This document shows positions 7,656 to 16,267 of a stretch of 64,000 nt of DNA, in pieces (the stretch's first letter is position 1; every line of letters starts with the position of its first letter). Below the pieces are notes generated by a model. That model worked only from the letters and a program-made list of their open reading frames with translations, made no database searches and was not told where the DNA came from. Both the position numbers and the translations under genes were made by a program. This DNA is from Roseateles aquatilis (GTDB lineage Bacteria; Pseudomonadota; Gammaproteobacteria; Burkholderiales; Burkholderiaceae_C). The DNA is taken from positions 174,678-238,677 of the forward strand of contig NZ_NIOF01000009.1 of NCBI RefSeq assembly GCF_002205645.1, given 5' to 3'.

Positions 7656-8393
7656 ATGCAAGACACCCTGTTCTCCGTCCTGGCCCTGTTGGCCGGGTAT
7701 CTGATCGGCTCGCTCTCGTTCGCGGTCATCGTCAGCCGCGTGATGGGCCTGTCCGATCCGCGCAGCTACGGCTCCGGCAACCCGGGTGCGACCAACGTGC
7801 TGCGATCCGGCAACAAGGCCGCGGCGATCCTGACCCTGGTCTTCGACGCGCTCAAGGGCTACGTGCCGGTGGCGCTGGTGCTGAAGTACGGCGCGCCTTA
7901 CGGCATGGAGGAGGGCGTGGCCGCGCTGGTCGGGCTGGCCGCGTTCATCGGCCATCTGTGGCCGGTGTTCTTCCGCTTCCAGGGCGGCAAGGGCGTGGCG
8001 ACGGCGGCCGGCGTGCTGCTCGCGATCAACCCCTGGCTGGGGCTGGCGGTGCTGGCCGTGTGGGTCGCGATGGCGGTCGTGTTCCGCTATTCGTCGCTGG
8101 CCTCGCTGACGGCCGCGGTCGCGGCGCCGCTGCTGCAGATGCTGATCTGGGGTGTCGGCCCCGAGCTGCCGGCCATCGCGCTGATGAGCCTGCTGCTGAT
8201 CTGGCGCCACGCGCCCAACATTCGCAAACTGATGGCCGGCACCGAGAGCAAGCTCGGTCAGAAGGCCGCGGCCGCCAAGCCCGCCGCCACCGCGGCAGCC
8301 GGCGGCAGGCACGGCAAGGGCGCCCACAAGCACGCGCCCAAGACCGCGCACGGAACCTCGCAATCCAACAAACCCAAACATCACAGCAAATGA
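7656..8393 (+). CDS. plsY: Glycerol-3-phosphate acyltransferase PlsY with long basic C-tail
   Basis: PlsY transfers acyl from acyl-phosphate to glycerol-3-phosphate at the inner membrane, the first step of phospholipid synthesis. Its three conserved motifs are present: GSLSFAVIVSR, the YGSGNPGATNVLR loop and GHLWPVFFRFQGGKGVATAAG, spread through about five transmembrane helices. The usual length is about 200 residues. Here it is 245, because the last 45 or so form an Ala/Lys/His/Gly-rich tail (KAAAAKPAATAAAGGRHGKG and onward) that is probably cytosolic and disordered. The stop codon overlaps the ridA start as ATGA. Confidence 0.93.
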   Translation: MQDTLFSVLALLAGYLIGSLSFAVIVSRVMGLSDPRSYGSGNPGATNVLRSGNKAAAILTLVFDALKGYVPVALVLKYGAPYGMEEGVAALVGLAAFIGHLWPVFFRFQGGKGVATAAGVLLAINPWLGLAVLAVWVAMAVVFRYSSLASLTAAVAAPLLQMLIWGVGPELPAIALMSLLLIWRHAPNIRKLMAGTESKLGQKAAAAKPAATAAAGGRHGKGAHKHAPKTAHGTSQSNKPKHHSK

Positions 8394-8740
8394 GCAAGAT
8401 CGAACGCTTCGACGTCGGACCCCGCCTGTCCGAGATGGCCGTGCACAACGGCGTGGTCTACCTGGCCGGCCAGGTGCCGGACGACGCCACGGCCGACGTC
8501 AAGGGCCAGACCGAACAGGTGCTGGCCATGATCGACAAGCTGCTGGCCCGCGCCGGCAGCGACAAGACCAAGATCCTGCGCGCGCAGCTCTACATCGCCG
8601 ACGTGGCGGACCTGGCCGGCATGAACGCCGCCTGGGACGCCTGGGTACCGGCCGGCCACACGCCGCCGCGCGCCACCGTCGAGGCCAAGCTGGCCAAGCC
8701 GGAGTGGAAGATCGAGATCGTGATCACCGCCGCGGTCTGA
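8390..8740 (+). CDS. RidA (YjgF/YER057c/UK114) family protein
   Basis: This 116-residue protein has the trimeric RidA fold. RidA enzymes hydrolyse reactive enamine/imine intermediates, and the ligand-binding arginine lies in PPRATVEAKL near the C-terminus, which is present here. YIADVADLAGMNAAWDAWVP is the characteristic central segment. The sequence looks more like the RutC/Rid paralogue branches than the canonical ilvA-linked RidA, so the natural substrate is uncertain. The ATG overlaps the plsY stop codon by 4 bp, indicating translational coupling, and a strong terminator follows 30 bp after its stop. Confidence 0.85.
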   Translation: MSKIERFDVGPRLSEMAVHNGVVYLAGQVPDDATADVKGQTEQVLAMIDKLLARAGSDKTKILRAQLYIADVADLAGMNAAWDAWVPAGHTPPRATVEAKLAKPEWKIEIVITAAV

Positions 8741-8770
8741 TCGCCGCGCCGCGTCGCGCACCACGAAGCA

Positions 8771-8793
8771 CGCCGGCAGCGCCGGCGTTTTTT
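8771..8793 (+). terminator. Rho-independent terminator after ridA
   Basis: A perfect 7-bp stem CGCCGGC (8771-8777) / GCCGGCG (8781-8787) with a 3-nt loop is followed by six T residues (8788-8793). It ends the ybaK-plsY-ridA transcript. Confidence 0.9.
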
Positions 8794-8973
8794 CATGGCT
8801 CGCCGCGCATCCCGCGACCCGCGAGCGGATCCTTCGACCGACCCTCGACATCGTCCGTTCCATGCGTTTCGTCGTTTCCCTGCTCGGGATGTCAGCGTGC
8901 GCGCGGATGACACGCGGATGGATCTGTCGAGATACACGCGAGACGGCGTGGCGCACCTGCGGTTGATCAGCGG

Positions 8974-8995
8974 CGCAGTTGCCGCGGCAACTGCG
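8974..8995. repeat. 22-bp perfect palindrome
   Basis: The half-site CGCAGTTGCCG is followed directly by its exact reverse complement, giving perfect dyad symmetry with no loop. It lies in the 290-bp gap between the convergent ridA and yciO genes. It has no T tract, so it is not an obvious intrinsic terminator. It could be a protein-binding site or an extruding cruciform. Confidence 0.85.
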
Positions 8996-9029
8996 GTGAT
9001 CGGCGCCGGCGGCGCGGGGCGTCGCCGCG

Positions 9030-9674
9030 TCAGTCCGTGGACTCCTCCAGCGTCAGACCCAGGCACGCCGGATCGCCGCAACCGCGGCGCACCAGCACGG
9101 GCGGCTCGGCCGTGAGGTCGACGACGGTGGTCGGCTTCATCGGGCAGGCGCCCGCGTCGATGATCAGCTGGATCAGCTTGTCGTAGCGGGCGGCGATGTT
9201 TTCGGGGTCGTTGATCGGCTCGTGCTCGCCGGGCGGGATCAACGTGGTGGCCAGCAGCGGCTGGCCGACGATCGCCAGCAGGTCCTGCGTGACGCGGTGG
9301 TCCGGCACGCGCAGGCCGATGGTGCGACGCGACGGGTGCGACAGGCGCCGCGGCACCTCCTTCGTCGCCTCCAGGATGAAGGTGAACGGCCCCGGCGTGG
9401 CCGTCTTGATCATCCGGTACTGCTTGTTGTCCACGCGCGCATAGGCGCCGAGCTCACTGAGGTCGCGGCACAGCAGCGTCATGTGGTGCTTCTCGTCGAC
9501 GCCGCGGATGCGGCGCAGCGCCTCGGCGGCGGCCTTGTCGTCGAGCTGGCAGACCAGCGCGTAGCTGGAGTCGGTGGGGATCGCGCCGATGCCGCCCTGG
9601 CTCAGGATCTGCGCCGCCTGGCGCAGGAATCGGGCCTGCGGATTGTCGGGATGGACTTCGAAGATCTGGGCCAT
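9030..9674 (-). CDS. yciO: YciO-type member of the Sua5/YrdC/TsaC family
   Basis: This 214-residue protein has the YrdC-like fold: GGIGAIPTDSSYALVCQL near residues 27-44, the KHHMTLLC segment and TPGPFTFILEATKEVPRRL. Family members make threonylcarbamoyladenylate for tRNA t6A. YciO is the paralogue whose in vivo role is less clear than that of TsaC/Sua5. It follows a TrpH-type PHP gene on the same strand, 114 bp apart. The pair trpH-yciO is also adjacent in enterobacteria, which supports the YciO rather than TsaC assignment. Confidence 0.88.
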   Translation of the reverse strand: MAQIFEVHPDNPQARFLRQAAQILSQGGIGAIPTDSSYALVCQLDDKAAAEALRRIRGVDEKHHMTLLCRDLSELGAYARVDNKQYRMIKTATPGPFTFILEATKEVPRRLSHPSRRTIGLRVPDHRVTQDLLAIVGQPLLATTLIPPGEHEPINDPENIAARYDKLIQLIIDAGACPMKPTTVVDLTAEPPVLVRRGCGDPACLGLTLEESTD

Positions 9675-9788
9675 GGTGGTCGCTCAGGGCAATCGGTGTG
9701 CGCGGTGGTCGGCGGCGTGAACGGCGGCATCGACGGGGCAAGCGCGGCGGCGCGGACGAAAGGCCCGGCAGGCGTTCTCCGCGGTGCG

Positions 9789-10706
9789 TCAGGCCGGCCA
9801 GTGGATGCGGTGCTCCAGCGCATTCCACACCGGTTTCAGCCGGCCGGACAAGTGCTCTTCGAGCTTGCCGATGTCGATGCGGCTTTCCGCCGGGCTGTGG
9901 AAGTCCGAGCCGCGCGAGGCCAGCAGGTCGAATTCGAGCGCGGTGTCGGTGTACTGGATCATGTCGGCCGCGGTGTGGCTGCCGGTCACCACCTCGATGC
10001 CGCGGCCGCCATGGGCGATGAACTCGGTGATCAGCGCGTATTCCTCGGTCGGCGTGAAGCCGTAGCGGCCCGGGTGGGCGATGACGGCGAGGCCGCCGGC
10101 ATCGACGATCCAGGAGATCGCGTCGCCCAGCGCCGCCCAGCGGTGCGGCACATAACCGGGCTTGCCTTCGGTGAGGAAGCGACGGAAGACCTCGGGCACG
10201 TCGTTGCAATGGCCGGACTCGACCAGAAAACGCGCGAAGTGCGTGCGCGAGATCAGCTCGGGATTGCCGGCGTGGCGCAGCGCGCCTTCATAGGCGCCGG
10301 GGATGCCGACCCTGGCCAGGCCCTCGGACATCTCCTTCGCCCGCGCGCCGCGTCCGCCGCGCGTGGCCCGCAGGCCGGCGACGATGCGCGGGTCGTGGTG
10401 GTCGAAGCCCAGCCCGACGATGTGCACCACCTTGCCGGCGAAGGTCACCGAGATCTCCACCCCCGTCAGGTAGGCCAGCCCGATCGCCCGGGCGGCCTCC
10501 AGCGCGCGTTGCTGGCCGCCGACCTCGTCATGATCCGTCAGCGCCCAGAGCTCGACGCCGTTGGCCTTGGCCCGTTCGGCCACGGCCTCGGGCGTGAGCG
10601 TGCCGTCGGACACCGTGGAATGGCAGTGCAGGTCCGCGTTGATCTGCGGATGCAGCACGACGCGGGGAAAGGCCGGCAGCGGGGCGGACGAGAGGGCGGT
10701 ATTCAC
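9789..10706 (-). CDS. PHP-domain phosphoesterase, TrpH/YciV type (RNase AM)
   Basis: This 305-residue polymerase-and-histidinol-phosphatase (PHP) protein has the metal-binding motifs DLHCHSTVSDG (His27, His29 and Asp34), LTDHDEVGG (Asp58, His59), a Glu in TGVEISVTF, the VIAHPGRYG histidine and the C-terminal SRGSDFHSP. Members hydrolyse 3',5'-nucleoside bisphosphates and trim RNA 5' ends (RNase AM, YciV). The insertion between the VEISVTF strand and the second histidine cluster is typical of this subfamily. It precedes yciO on the same strand, a conserved pairing. Confidence 0.88.
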   Translation of the reverse strand: MNTALSSAPLPAFPRVVLHPQINADLHCHSTVSDGTLTPEAVAERAKANGVELWALTDHDEVGGQQRALEAARAIGLAYLTGVEISVTFAGKVVHIVGLGFDHHDPRIVAGLRATRGGRGARAKEMSEGLARVGIPGAYEGALRHAGNPELISRTHFARFLVESGHCNDVPEVFRRFLTEGKPGYVPHRWAALGDAISWIVDAGGLAVIAHPGRYGFTPTEEYALITEFIAHGGRGIEVVTGSHTAADMIQYTDTALEFDLLASRGSDFHSPAESRIDIGKLEEHLSGRLKPVWNALEHRIHWPA

Positions 10707-10867
10707 CCGTCGATTCTAGGAGCGCGGCCATGCCCGCGACGGCAGCGCAGTGATCCATCCTGTCAGCAGTGATGACGGGCGCCGGCCGCGAGCGCGAGGC
10801 GCAGGCGCGAGCCGGGGGCCGGGGGCCGGGATGGCGGGGGGCGCGTCGGCGCGCGCCCTTGGGCGCC

Positions 10868-12871
10868 TCAGGCCGCCGAGGCGATCGCGGCGCCGTCCAG
10901 CAGGTCGTCGGCCGTCGGGCTCGTCAGCGTGCCGGCGACGGTGTCACCGGTCGGACCGCGGCGGCGGTCGACGAAGTAGCGGCTCGGCCCGGTGCCGCAC
11001 TTGGCGACGTGCTTGGGCTCGGCCAGCGCGGCCGACAGCGCGCGGACGCTGTCGAACGCGCCCGGCAGCACCTGGATCACGCCGGCGCTGAGCGTGGGCA
11101 GCGGGTTGAAGGACTCCTGGTTCTGCCGGTTCAGCGTGACGTAGCCGCCCAGCGCCAGGTGTTCCGCGGAGAAGAAGGGGCGCATCTGCCGGTCGAACTC
11201 GCGGCAGACGCGGGCGATGCGGGCGGTCCAGTCGGCCGAGCCGAGCACCATCACGAAGTCGTCGCCGCCGATGTGGCCGACGAAGTCCAGCGCCGGATCG
11301 GCCGCGGTCTGCAGGATCTGCGCGCAGAGCTTGATGATGTCGTCGCCGGCGGCGTAGCCATACACGTCGTTGAAGGGCTTGAAGTGGTCGATGTCCCAGG
11401 CGACGACGACGAACTCGCGGCCCTCGTGCAGCAGCGCGTCCAGGTGCTGGTCGGTCGGCACGTTGCCCGGCAGCAGCGTCAGCGGGTTGGCATAGCGGGC
11501 GCTGTGGACCTGCAGGTCGGACACGGCCTTGAGCAGGTCGGTGCTGCGGCCGGTGCCGAAGTATTCGCCGTCGCGGGTGACGATGAAGCCGTCGACCATC
11601 AGCCGGTCGTCCAGGCTGGAGATGGCCTCGCTCATGTCGCGCAGCGAGATGCCGGCGTCGAAGATCAGCGGGTGCGGGTCCATCAGCGCGGTGCAGGGGC
11701 GCTTCTCGTGGATGTCCATGAAGTAGCGCTCGGCGCTGCGCTTGAGGACCTGCAGCGAGCGCAGGATGCCGATCGGCCGGTTGTGCTCGTCGAGCACCGG
11801 CATCGAGAACAGCTGCTCGTCGCGCTGGAACATGTCGGCGACGGTCTGGCAGCTGAGCTTGGGCGTGACGGTGTGGCTGCGGCGGGCCAGTTGCGCGGCC
11901 GTGGTGATGGCGTCCGGCGGCAGGCGCATCCAGTCGGCGTTGCGGCGGCGGTGCTCGGGGGCGAGCAGCGCGTCGACCTCGGCCCGCAGCGCGGCGCGCG
12001 GCGTCGGGCTGGGCCGCGCGAGCAGGTAGCCCTGGCACACCGGCACGCCCAGGCGGCGCAGCACGGTGAGGTCGGCCAGCTGCTCCAGGCCCTCGGCGAC
12101 GACCGTGCAGCCGGACGTCGCGGCCATCTCCAGGATCGAGCGCACGAACTGCTGCTTGAGGGGATCCTGCGCGATGCCGTCGATGAAGTGGCGGTCGATC
12201 TTGACGAAATCCGGGCGGATGTCCATCCAGCGCTTGAGGCTGGCGAAGCCTTCGCCCAGATCGTCCAGCGCGACCACGAAGCCCAGCTCCCGCAGGCTGT
12301 GCATGCTGTCCTGCAGACGCTCCGGCTCCAGGATGGGGCGGGTCTCGGTGAGCTCGATGACGACGCGCGACGCCGGCAGGTCGAGCTGCGCGAACTCGCG
12401 CGCGATGAGCGCGCCGCGATCGCTGGTGGCCAGCAGCGTGTCCGCCGTCAGGTTGAGGAACAGCTGACCGGGCAGGTTCAGCTCCTTGAAGCGGCGCAGC
12501 GCGCGGCGCACGACGATGCGCTCCAGCTCGACCAGTCGGCCCAGGCGCGCGGCCGTCTCGAACAGCACCAGCGGCGAGTGCAGCGGGGTATCGGCCGGGC
12601 CGCGCGTGAGGGCCTCGTACCCGAGGATGCGCGCGCGCTCGACCTCGACCAGCGGCTGGAAATGGATGTCGAGCGACCCGTCGCGGATGATGGCGGACAG
12701 GGCGATGCTCAAGGGATCGGGCGGTTGCAGATGGGTCGTCGGCATGGGGTAGCAGGCCACCGCGGTCCGGAACGTCGCAGTGGTGTCCCCATTCTGGGCG
12801 GCCTCCATGTCATCAATTTGACAAACAGTTACAGCATGGCCCGCCTGTGAAAAATGACGCGTCTTCGGCAA
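10868..12871 (-). CDS. EAL-CBS-GGDEF cyclic-di-GMP signalling protein
   Basis: Numbered from the ATG at 12871 the protein has 667 residues. The EAL phosphodiesterase domain (about 55-295) keeps its catalytic set: EAL 86-88, the Asn in FLNLTAD, the Glu in IELTE, ALDDLGEG (DD 203-204), Lys224, Glu260 and CQGY. A CBS-domain pair follows (about 320-455) and then a GGDEF domain whose signature reads HIGGDDF (533-539), with Asp in place of the fourth Glu and no RxxD inhibitory site. This suggests an active phosphodiesterase with a weak or regulatory GGDEF. No transmembrane segment is seen. The first 42 residues look poorly conserved, and ATGs at 12808 and 12745 are alternative starts. Confidence 0.9.
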   Translation of the reverse strand: MPKTRHFSQAGHAVTVCQIDDMEAAQNGDTTATFRTAVACYPMPTTHLQPPDPLSIALSAIIRDGSLDIHFQPLVEVERARILGYEALTRGPADTPLHSPLVLFETAARLGRLVELERIVVRRALRRFKELNLPGQLFLNLTADTLLATSDRGALIAREFAQLDLPASRVVIELTETRPILEPERLQDSMHSLRELGFVVALDDLGEGFASLKRWMDIRPDFVKIDRHFIDGIAQDPLKQQFVRSILEMAATSGCTVVAEGLEQLADLTVLRRLGVPVCQGYLLARPSPTPRAALRAEVDALLAPEHRRRNADWMRLPPDAITTAAQLARRSHTVTPKLSCQTVADMFQRDEQLFSMPVLDEHNRPIGILRSLQVLKRSAERYFMDIHEKRPCTALMDPHPLIFDAGISLRDMSEAISSLDDRLMVDGFIVTRDGEYFGTGRSTDLLKAVSDLQVHSARYANPLTLLPGNVPTDQHLDALLHEGREFVVVAWDIDHFKPFNDVYGYAAGDDIIKLCAQILQTAADPALDFVGHIGGDDFVMVLGSADWTARIARVCREFDRQMRPFFSAEHLALGGYVTLNRQNQESFNPLPTLSAGVIQVLPGAFDSVRALSAALAEPKHVAKCGTGPSRYFVDRRRGPTGDTVAGTLTSPTADDLLDGAAIASAA

Positions 12872-12896
12872 TCGAGGGCGGCCGCGGCCCGCGCGA

Positions 12897-13358
12897 TCAG
12901 GGTCTTTGCTTGCTGAAGTCGCGCTCGGGGAAGAGGCGCGTGGTCAGCGCGCCCAGGCTCTCGTGCACGACGTCGACGTTGATCTCGTCGATGACCAGCC
13001 GCGCGACCTGCGGGCTGATCGCCTTGCGCAGCAGGCCCAGGAAACGCGGCGCCGCAACGATGCGCAGCGCGGTGACCTCGCCGTTGTTGAAGCCGTCGTC
13101 CAGGGTGCGGGCGACGCGCGCGGAGAAGCTGATCGCCTCCTGGTGGGACTCGTCCATGCCGGCCGACGAGGTGGTGCTGTTGCCGCGGCGCCCCTCCGCG
13201 TCGCGGCGCAGGTCGGCCTTGTCGGCATGCGCGGCGGCATCGGTCAGCGTCGTCACGTCCTCCAGGTCGCCGCCTTCCTCGGGCAGGCGCAGCAGGCGGG
13301 CCACGCCTTCGTCCGCCACCAGCACCCACAGCTTGCCGTCGTCCTTGTATGCAGCCAT
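12897..13358 (-). CDS. Host-attachment-type protein (baeRF family-like)
   Basis: This 153-residue soluble protein begins with LWVLVADEGVARLLRL, a strand and helix typical of proteins annotated as required for attachment to host cells, which have an eRF1-domain-1-like (baeRF) fold. The middle carries a polar, charged segment rich in Asp, Arg, Asn and Ser (about 45-70), and the C-terminal half LVIDEINVDVVHESLGALTT completes the domain. The biochemical role of the family is unknown; the name comes from an Agrobacterium phenotype. It lies 25 bp upstream of the EAL-GGDEF gene on the same strand, so the two may share a transcript. Confidence 0.75.
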   Translation of the reverse strand: MAAYKDDGKLWVLVADEGVARLLRLPEEGGDLEDVTTLTDAAAHADKADLRRDAEGRRGNSTTSSAGMDESHQEAISFSARVARTLDDGFNNGEVTALRIVAAPRFLGLLRKAISPQVARLVIDEINVDVVHESLGALTTRLFPERDFSKQRP

Positions 13359-13475
13359 CTTGGTTCCTTCATCGATGAGTCGTGTTGCTCAGTCGGCGGC
13401 AATCGCCGTACCTCCCAACTTGACCGCCTCGCCCGGCGCGCGCGCCGCGCCCGCCGGGGAACCGACGAGGGCCGA

Positions 13476-15224
13476 TCAGTCCGCCATCGCCTCGACCACC
13501 ATCTGCACGCGCTGTTGGCCCTGGTACTCGTTCAGCGTGAGGCGATAGGCCAGGGTGACCTGCTCCGGCAACTGCTCGGTGCGGCCGAACCAGATCGCGT
13601 CACGCAGCAGCGCGCCCTGGCGCAGGCGCAGCTTCAAGTGCTTCTCGCCGACCAGCCGCTGATGGACGACCTGCACGCGGTCGCAGAACAGCGGCGCCTC
13701 GAAGGCCTGGCCCCAGACTTGCGCGTCCAGCTCCCGCACCGTCTCGGCACAGAAGGCCTCGGGCGGCAGCGGGCCATCGGTGCGCAGCGTTCGCGTCAGC
13801 GCGGCGTCGTCCAGCCATTCGCGGGCGACGCGCTCGAAGGCATCGCTGAACGCGTCGACGCCGCCCGGCGCCAGCGTGCAGCCCGCCGCCATCGCGTGGC
13901 CGCCGAACTTGCGCAGCAGGTCCGGATGGCGCTTCGAGATCAGGTCCAGCGCGTCGCGCAAGTGAAAGCCGGCGATCGAGCGGCCGGAGCCCTTGAGCTG
14001 ACCGTCGGCGCCCTCGGCGAAGACGAAGACCGGGCGATGCAGCCGGTCCTTGATGCGCGAGGCGACGATGCCGACGACGCCCTCATGGAAATCGGCGTCG
14101 AACAACGCCAGCGCGGGCGGCGGTGCGCCGTTCAGGCGCGGATCGGCCATCAGGCGGTCGAGCAGCGCCAGCGCCTGCTCCTGCATGCCGGCCTCGATCT
14201 CGCGGCGCTCGCGGTTGATGCGGTCGAGCTCGCGCGCGAGCTCCAGCGCCTGCCCGGTGTCCTCGGTCGTGAGGCAGGTGATGCCCAGCGTCATGTCGTC
14301 GAGGCGGCCCGCGGCGTTGATGCGCGGCCCGAGCGCGAAACCCAGGTCGAAGCTGTTGGCCCGCGACGCGTCTCGGCCGGCGGCGGTGAACAGCGCCTGC
14401 ACGCCGGGCTGCATGCGGCCCGCGCGCATGCGGCGCAGGCCCTGCGCGACCAGGCGGCGGTTGTTGGCGTCCAGGCGCACCACGTCCGCGACGGTGCCCA
14501 GCGCCACCAGGTCCAGCAGGCCGTCCAGCCGCGGCGGCGGGCCGTCGCCGAAGGCGCCGCGCCGGCGCAGCTCGCCGCGCAGCACCGTCAGCACGTAGAA
14601 CGCGACGCCGACGCCGGCCAGGCTCTTGCTCGGGAAGGGGCAACCGGGCTGATTGGGATTCACCAATGCGTCGGCCTCGGGCACGGTGGGCTGGCCGTCG
14701 GCGGTGACGGCCGGCAAGTGGTGGTCGGTGACCAGCACCTTCAGGCCGAGCTGGCGCGCGAAGGCGACGCCCGCATGGCTGGCGATGCCGTTGTCCACGG
14801 TGACCAGCAACCGCGGCTCGTGCTTGAGCGCGAGTTCGACGATGGTCGGTGTCAGGCCGTAGCCGTGCACCGCGCGGTCGGGCACGACGTAGTGGACGCT
14901 GCCGGGCCGCGCGCCGAGCTGGCTCAGGCCGCGCAGCATCACGGCACAGGCGGTGGCGCCGTCGCAGTCGTAGTCGGCGACGATGCAGATGCGCTCGCCG
15001 GCGGTGATGCTGTCGGCCAGCAGTTCGGCGGCCCGGGCGATGCCCAGCAGACCGGCTGCGCCCTCGGGCGGCAGCAGGTGCTTCAGGTCGGGGTCGAGCT
15101 CGTCCTGCGTCAGCACGCCGCGCGCGGCGAACAGGCGCGACAGCAATGGCGAGAAGCCGGCCTGCTCCAGCGCGAAGGCCTGGTCGGGCGGCACGTCGCG
15201 GACGAGGATGCGGGGGCCGCTCAC
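13476..15224 (-). CDS. recJ: Single-stranded-DNA-specific exonuclease RecJ
   Basis: RecJ is a 5'-3' ssDNA exonuclease acting in recombination and mismatch repair. The 582-residue length matches E. coli RecJ (577). DHH-superfamily motifs are clear: VADYDCDGATA (Asp84, Asp86, Asp88), VTDHHLPA, the AAGRLDDMTLG segment and the DHHA1 motif GGHAMAAGCTL. The start is inferred to be GTG at 15224, which overlaps the stop codon of the upstream RpfE-type gene in a GTGA junction. Longer in-frame sequence upstream is a shadow of that gene. Confidence 0.95.
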   Translation of the reverse strand: MSGPRILVRDVPPDQAFALEQAGFSPLLSRLFAARGVLTQDELDPDLKHLLPPEGAAGLLGIARAAELLADSITAGERICIVADYDCDGATACAVMLRGLSQLGARPGSVHYVVPDRAVHGYGLTPTIVELALKHEPRLLVTVDNGIASHAGVAFARQLGLKVLVTDHHLPAVTADGQPTVPEADALVNPNQPGCPFPSKSLAGVGVAFYVLTVLRGELRRRGAFGDGPPPRLDGLLDLVALGTVADVVRLDANNRRLVAQGLRRMRAGRMQPGVQALFTAAGRDASRANSFDLGFALGPRINAAGRLDDMTLGITCLTTEDTGQALELARELDRINRERREIEAGMQEQALALLDRLMADPRLNGAPPPALALFDADFHEGVVGIVASRIKDRLHRPVFVFAEGADGQLKGSGRSIAGFHLRDALDLISKRHPDLLRKFGGHAMAAGCTLAPGGVDAFSDAFERVAREWLDDAALTRTLRTDGPLPPEAFCAETVRELDAQVWGQAFEAPLFCDRVQVVHQRLVGEKHLKLRLRQGALLRDAIWFGRTEQLPEQVTLAYRLTLNEYQGQQRVQMVVEAMAD

Positions 15225-16168
15225 AGGGCCTCCAGCGCGGTGGCGACGGCCACGTGGGTCGGCGCGAAGCGCTCCTTCAACCGCTGCCAGCCGCCCGGCG
15301 CGCGCCGCTCCCAGGTGCGGGCGAGGCGCTCGCCGCTGAGCGTCAGCGCGAGCGGGGCGCCATCCTGCGCCAGGCGCAGCGCCTGCGCGACGGGGCCGTG
15401 GTCGAGCGCCTTCCACGCCTCGCTCCAGGCGTAGAGGTCGCCGGCCAGCATCGGCGCGCGCAAGCGCTCGTCGACGTTCAGGTCGGCGGGCAGCGCGGTG
15501 CCGCGATCGCGACCGCAGCCGCTGATCCACACCGCGTTGAGCGGACGCAGGCCGCGCGACTCGCGCGCCTGATTGAGCGGGTGATCGTGCAGCAGCATCT
15601 GCATCTCGTTGAGCAGCGTGCGCAGGCGGCGCGCCTGCGGCATCCAGGTCTCGACGCCGCGGTTGAGCACGCGGTCGATGCTGGCCGCTTCCAGGCCGTC
15701 GAGCGATTCATGGGCGACGGCCCACGCGGCCGTCGACAGCCAGGCGCCGCGCCAGCCCTCGCCGGCAGGAAAGAGCGAGGCGGTCAGCGCGTCGAAGAAC
15801 GCGCGGGACTCGCTCTCGGTCAGGTCGAGCGTGGACGGGTCCATCGCCGTCACCCCGTCGGTGCCGACCGCGAAGTGCACGGGGGTCAGCAGCGCCCAGG
15901 CGGCGTCGCCGGGCGCCTGACCGGCGTCGCGTACCTGCCAGGCGGCGATCGGGGGGCGGTCGTCGGCGATGCCGCGGCGGCGCGCCAGGTAGAGCTCGTG
16001 CGGGGTCAGCGGGGCCTGGTCGTCGCCGTCGCCCGCGTGGCCGCCGACGTCGTCCGGCAGCGGGGCGAGCAGCCCCAGCAGGCGGCTCAGGGCCGGCAGT
16101 TCCAGCTCGCGCAGGGCGGCCTCGAAGTGAGGGTCCTGCGAACCGGCGTGGGGAATCATCAGATGCAT
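15221..16168 (-). CDS. RpfE-type / phosphoglycerate-mutase-like conserved protein
   Basis: This 315-residue cytosolic protein resembles the gene next to recJ in beta- and gammaproteobacteria that is annotated as 'regulatory protein, RpfE type' or as a cofactor-independent phosphoglycerate-mutase-like protein. Recognisable segments are DPHFEAALRELELPALSRLL at the N-terminus and NAVWISGCGR followed by DLNVDERLRAPMLAGD. The full metal-binding set of a true iPGM is not apparent, so enzymatic activity is doubtful. The recJ GTG start overlaps its stop codon, so the two are translationally coupled. Its link to DNA repair is unexplained. Confidence 0.7.
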   Translation of the reverse strand: MHLMIPHAGSQDPHFEAALRELELPALSRLLGLLAPLPDDVGGHAGDGDDQAPLTPHELYLARRRGIADDRPPIAAWQVRDAGQAPGDAAWALLTPVHFAVGTDGVTAMDPSTLDLTESESRAFFDALTASLFPAGEGWRGAWLSTAAWAVAHESLDGLEAASIDRVLNRGVETWMPQARRLRTLLNEMQMLLHDHPLNQARESRGLRPLNAVWISGCGRDRGTALPADLNVDERLRAPMLAGDLYAWSEAWKALDHGPVAQALRLAQDGAPLALTLSGERLARTWERRAPGGWQRLKERFAPTHVAVATALEAL

Positions 16169-16267
16169 ATGGGGCGCGATTATCGGCGGGCGGCCCTGAC
16201 AGGGTCCGGCATGCTCCGCAACCCTCGGTCATCAAGGTTTCACGGGTCGCGGGCAACCTGTGGGGCC

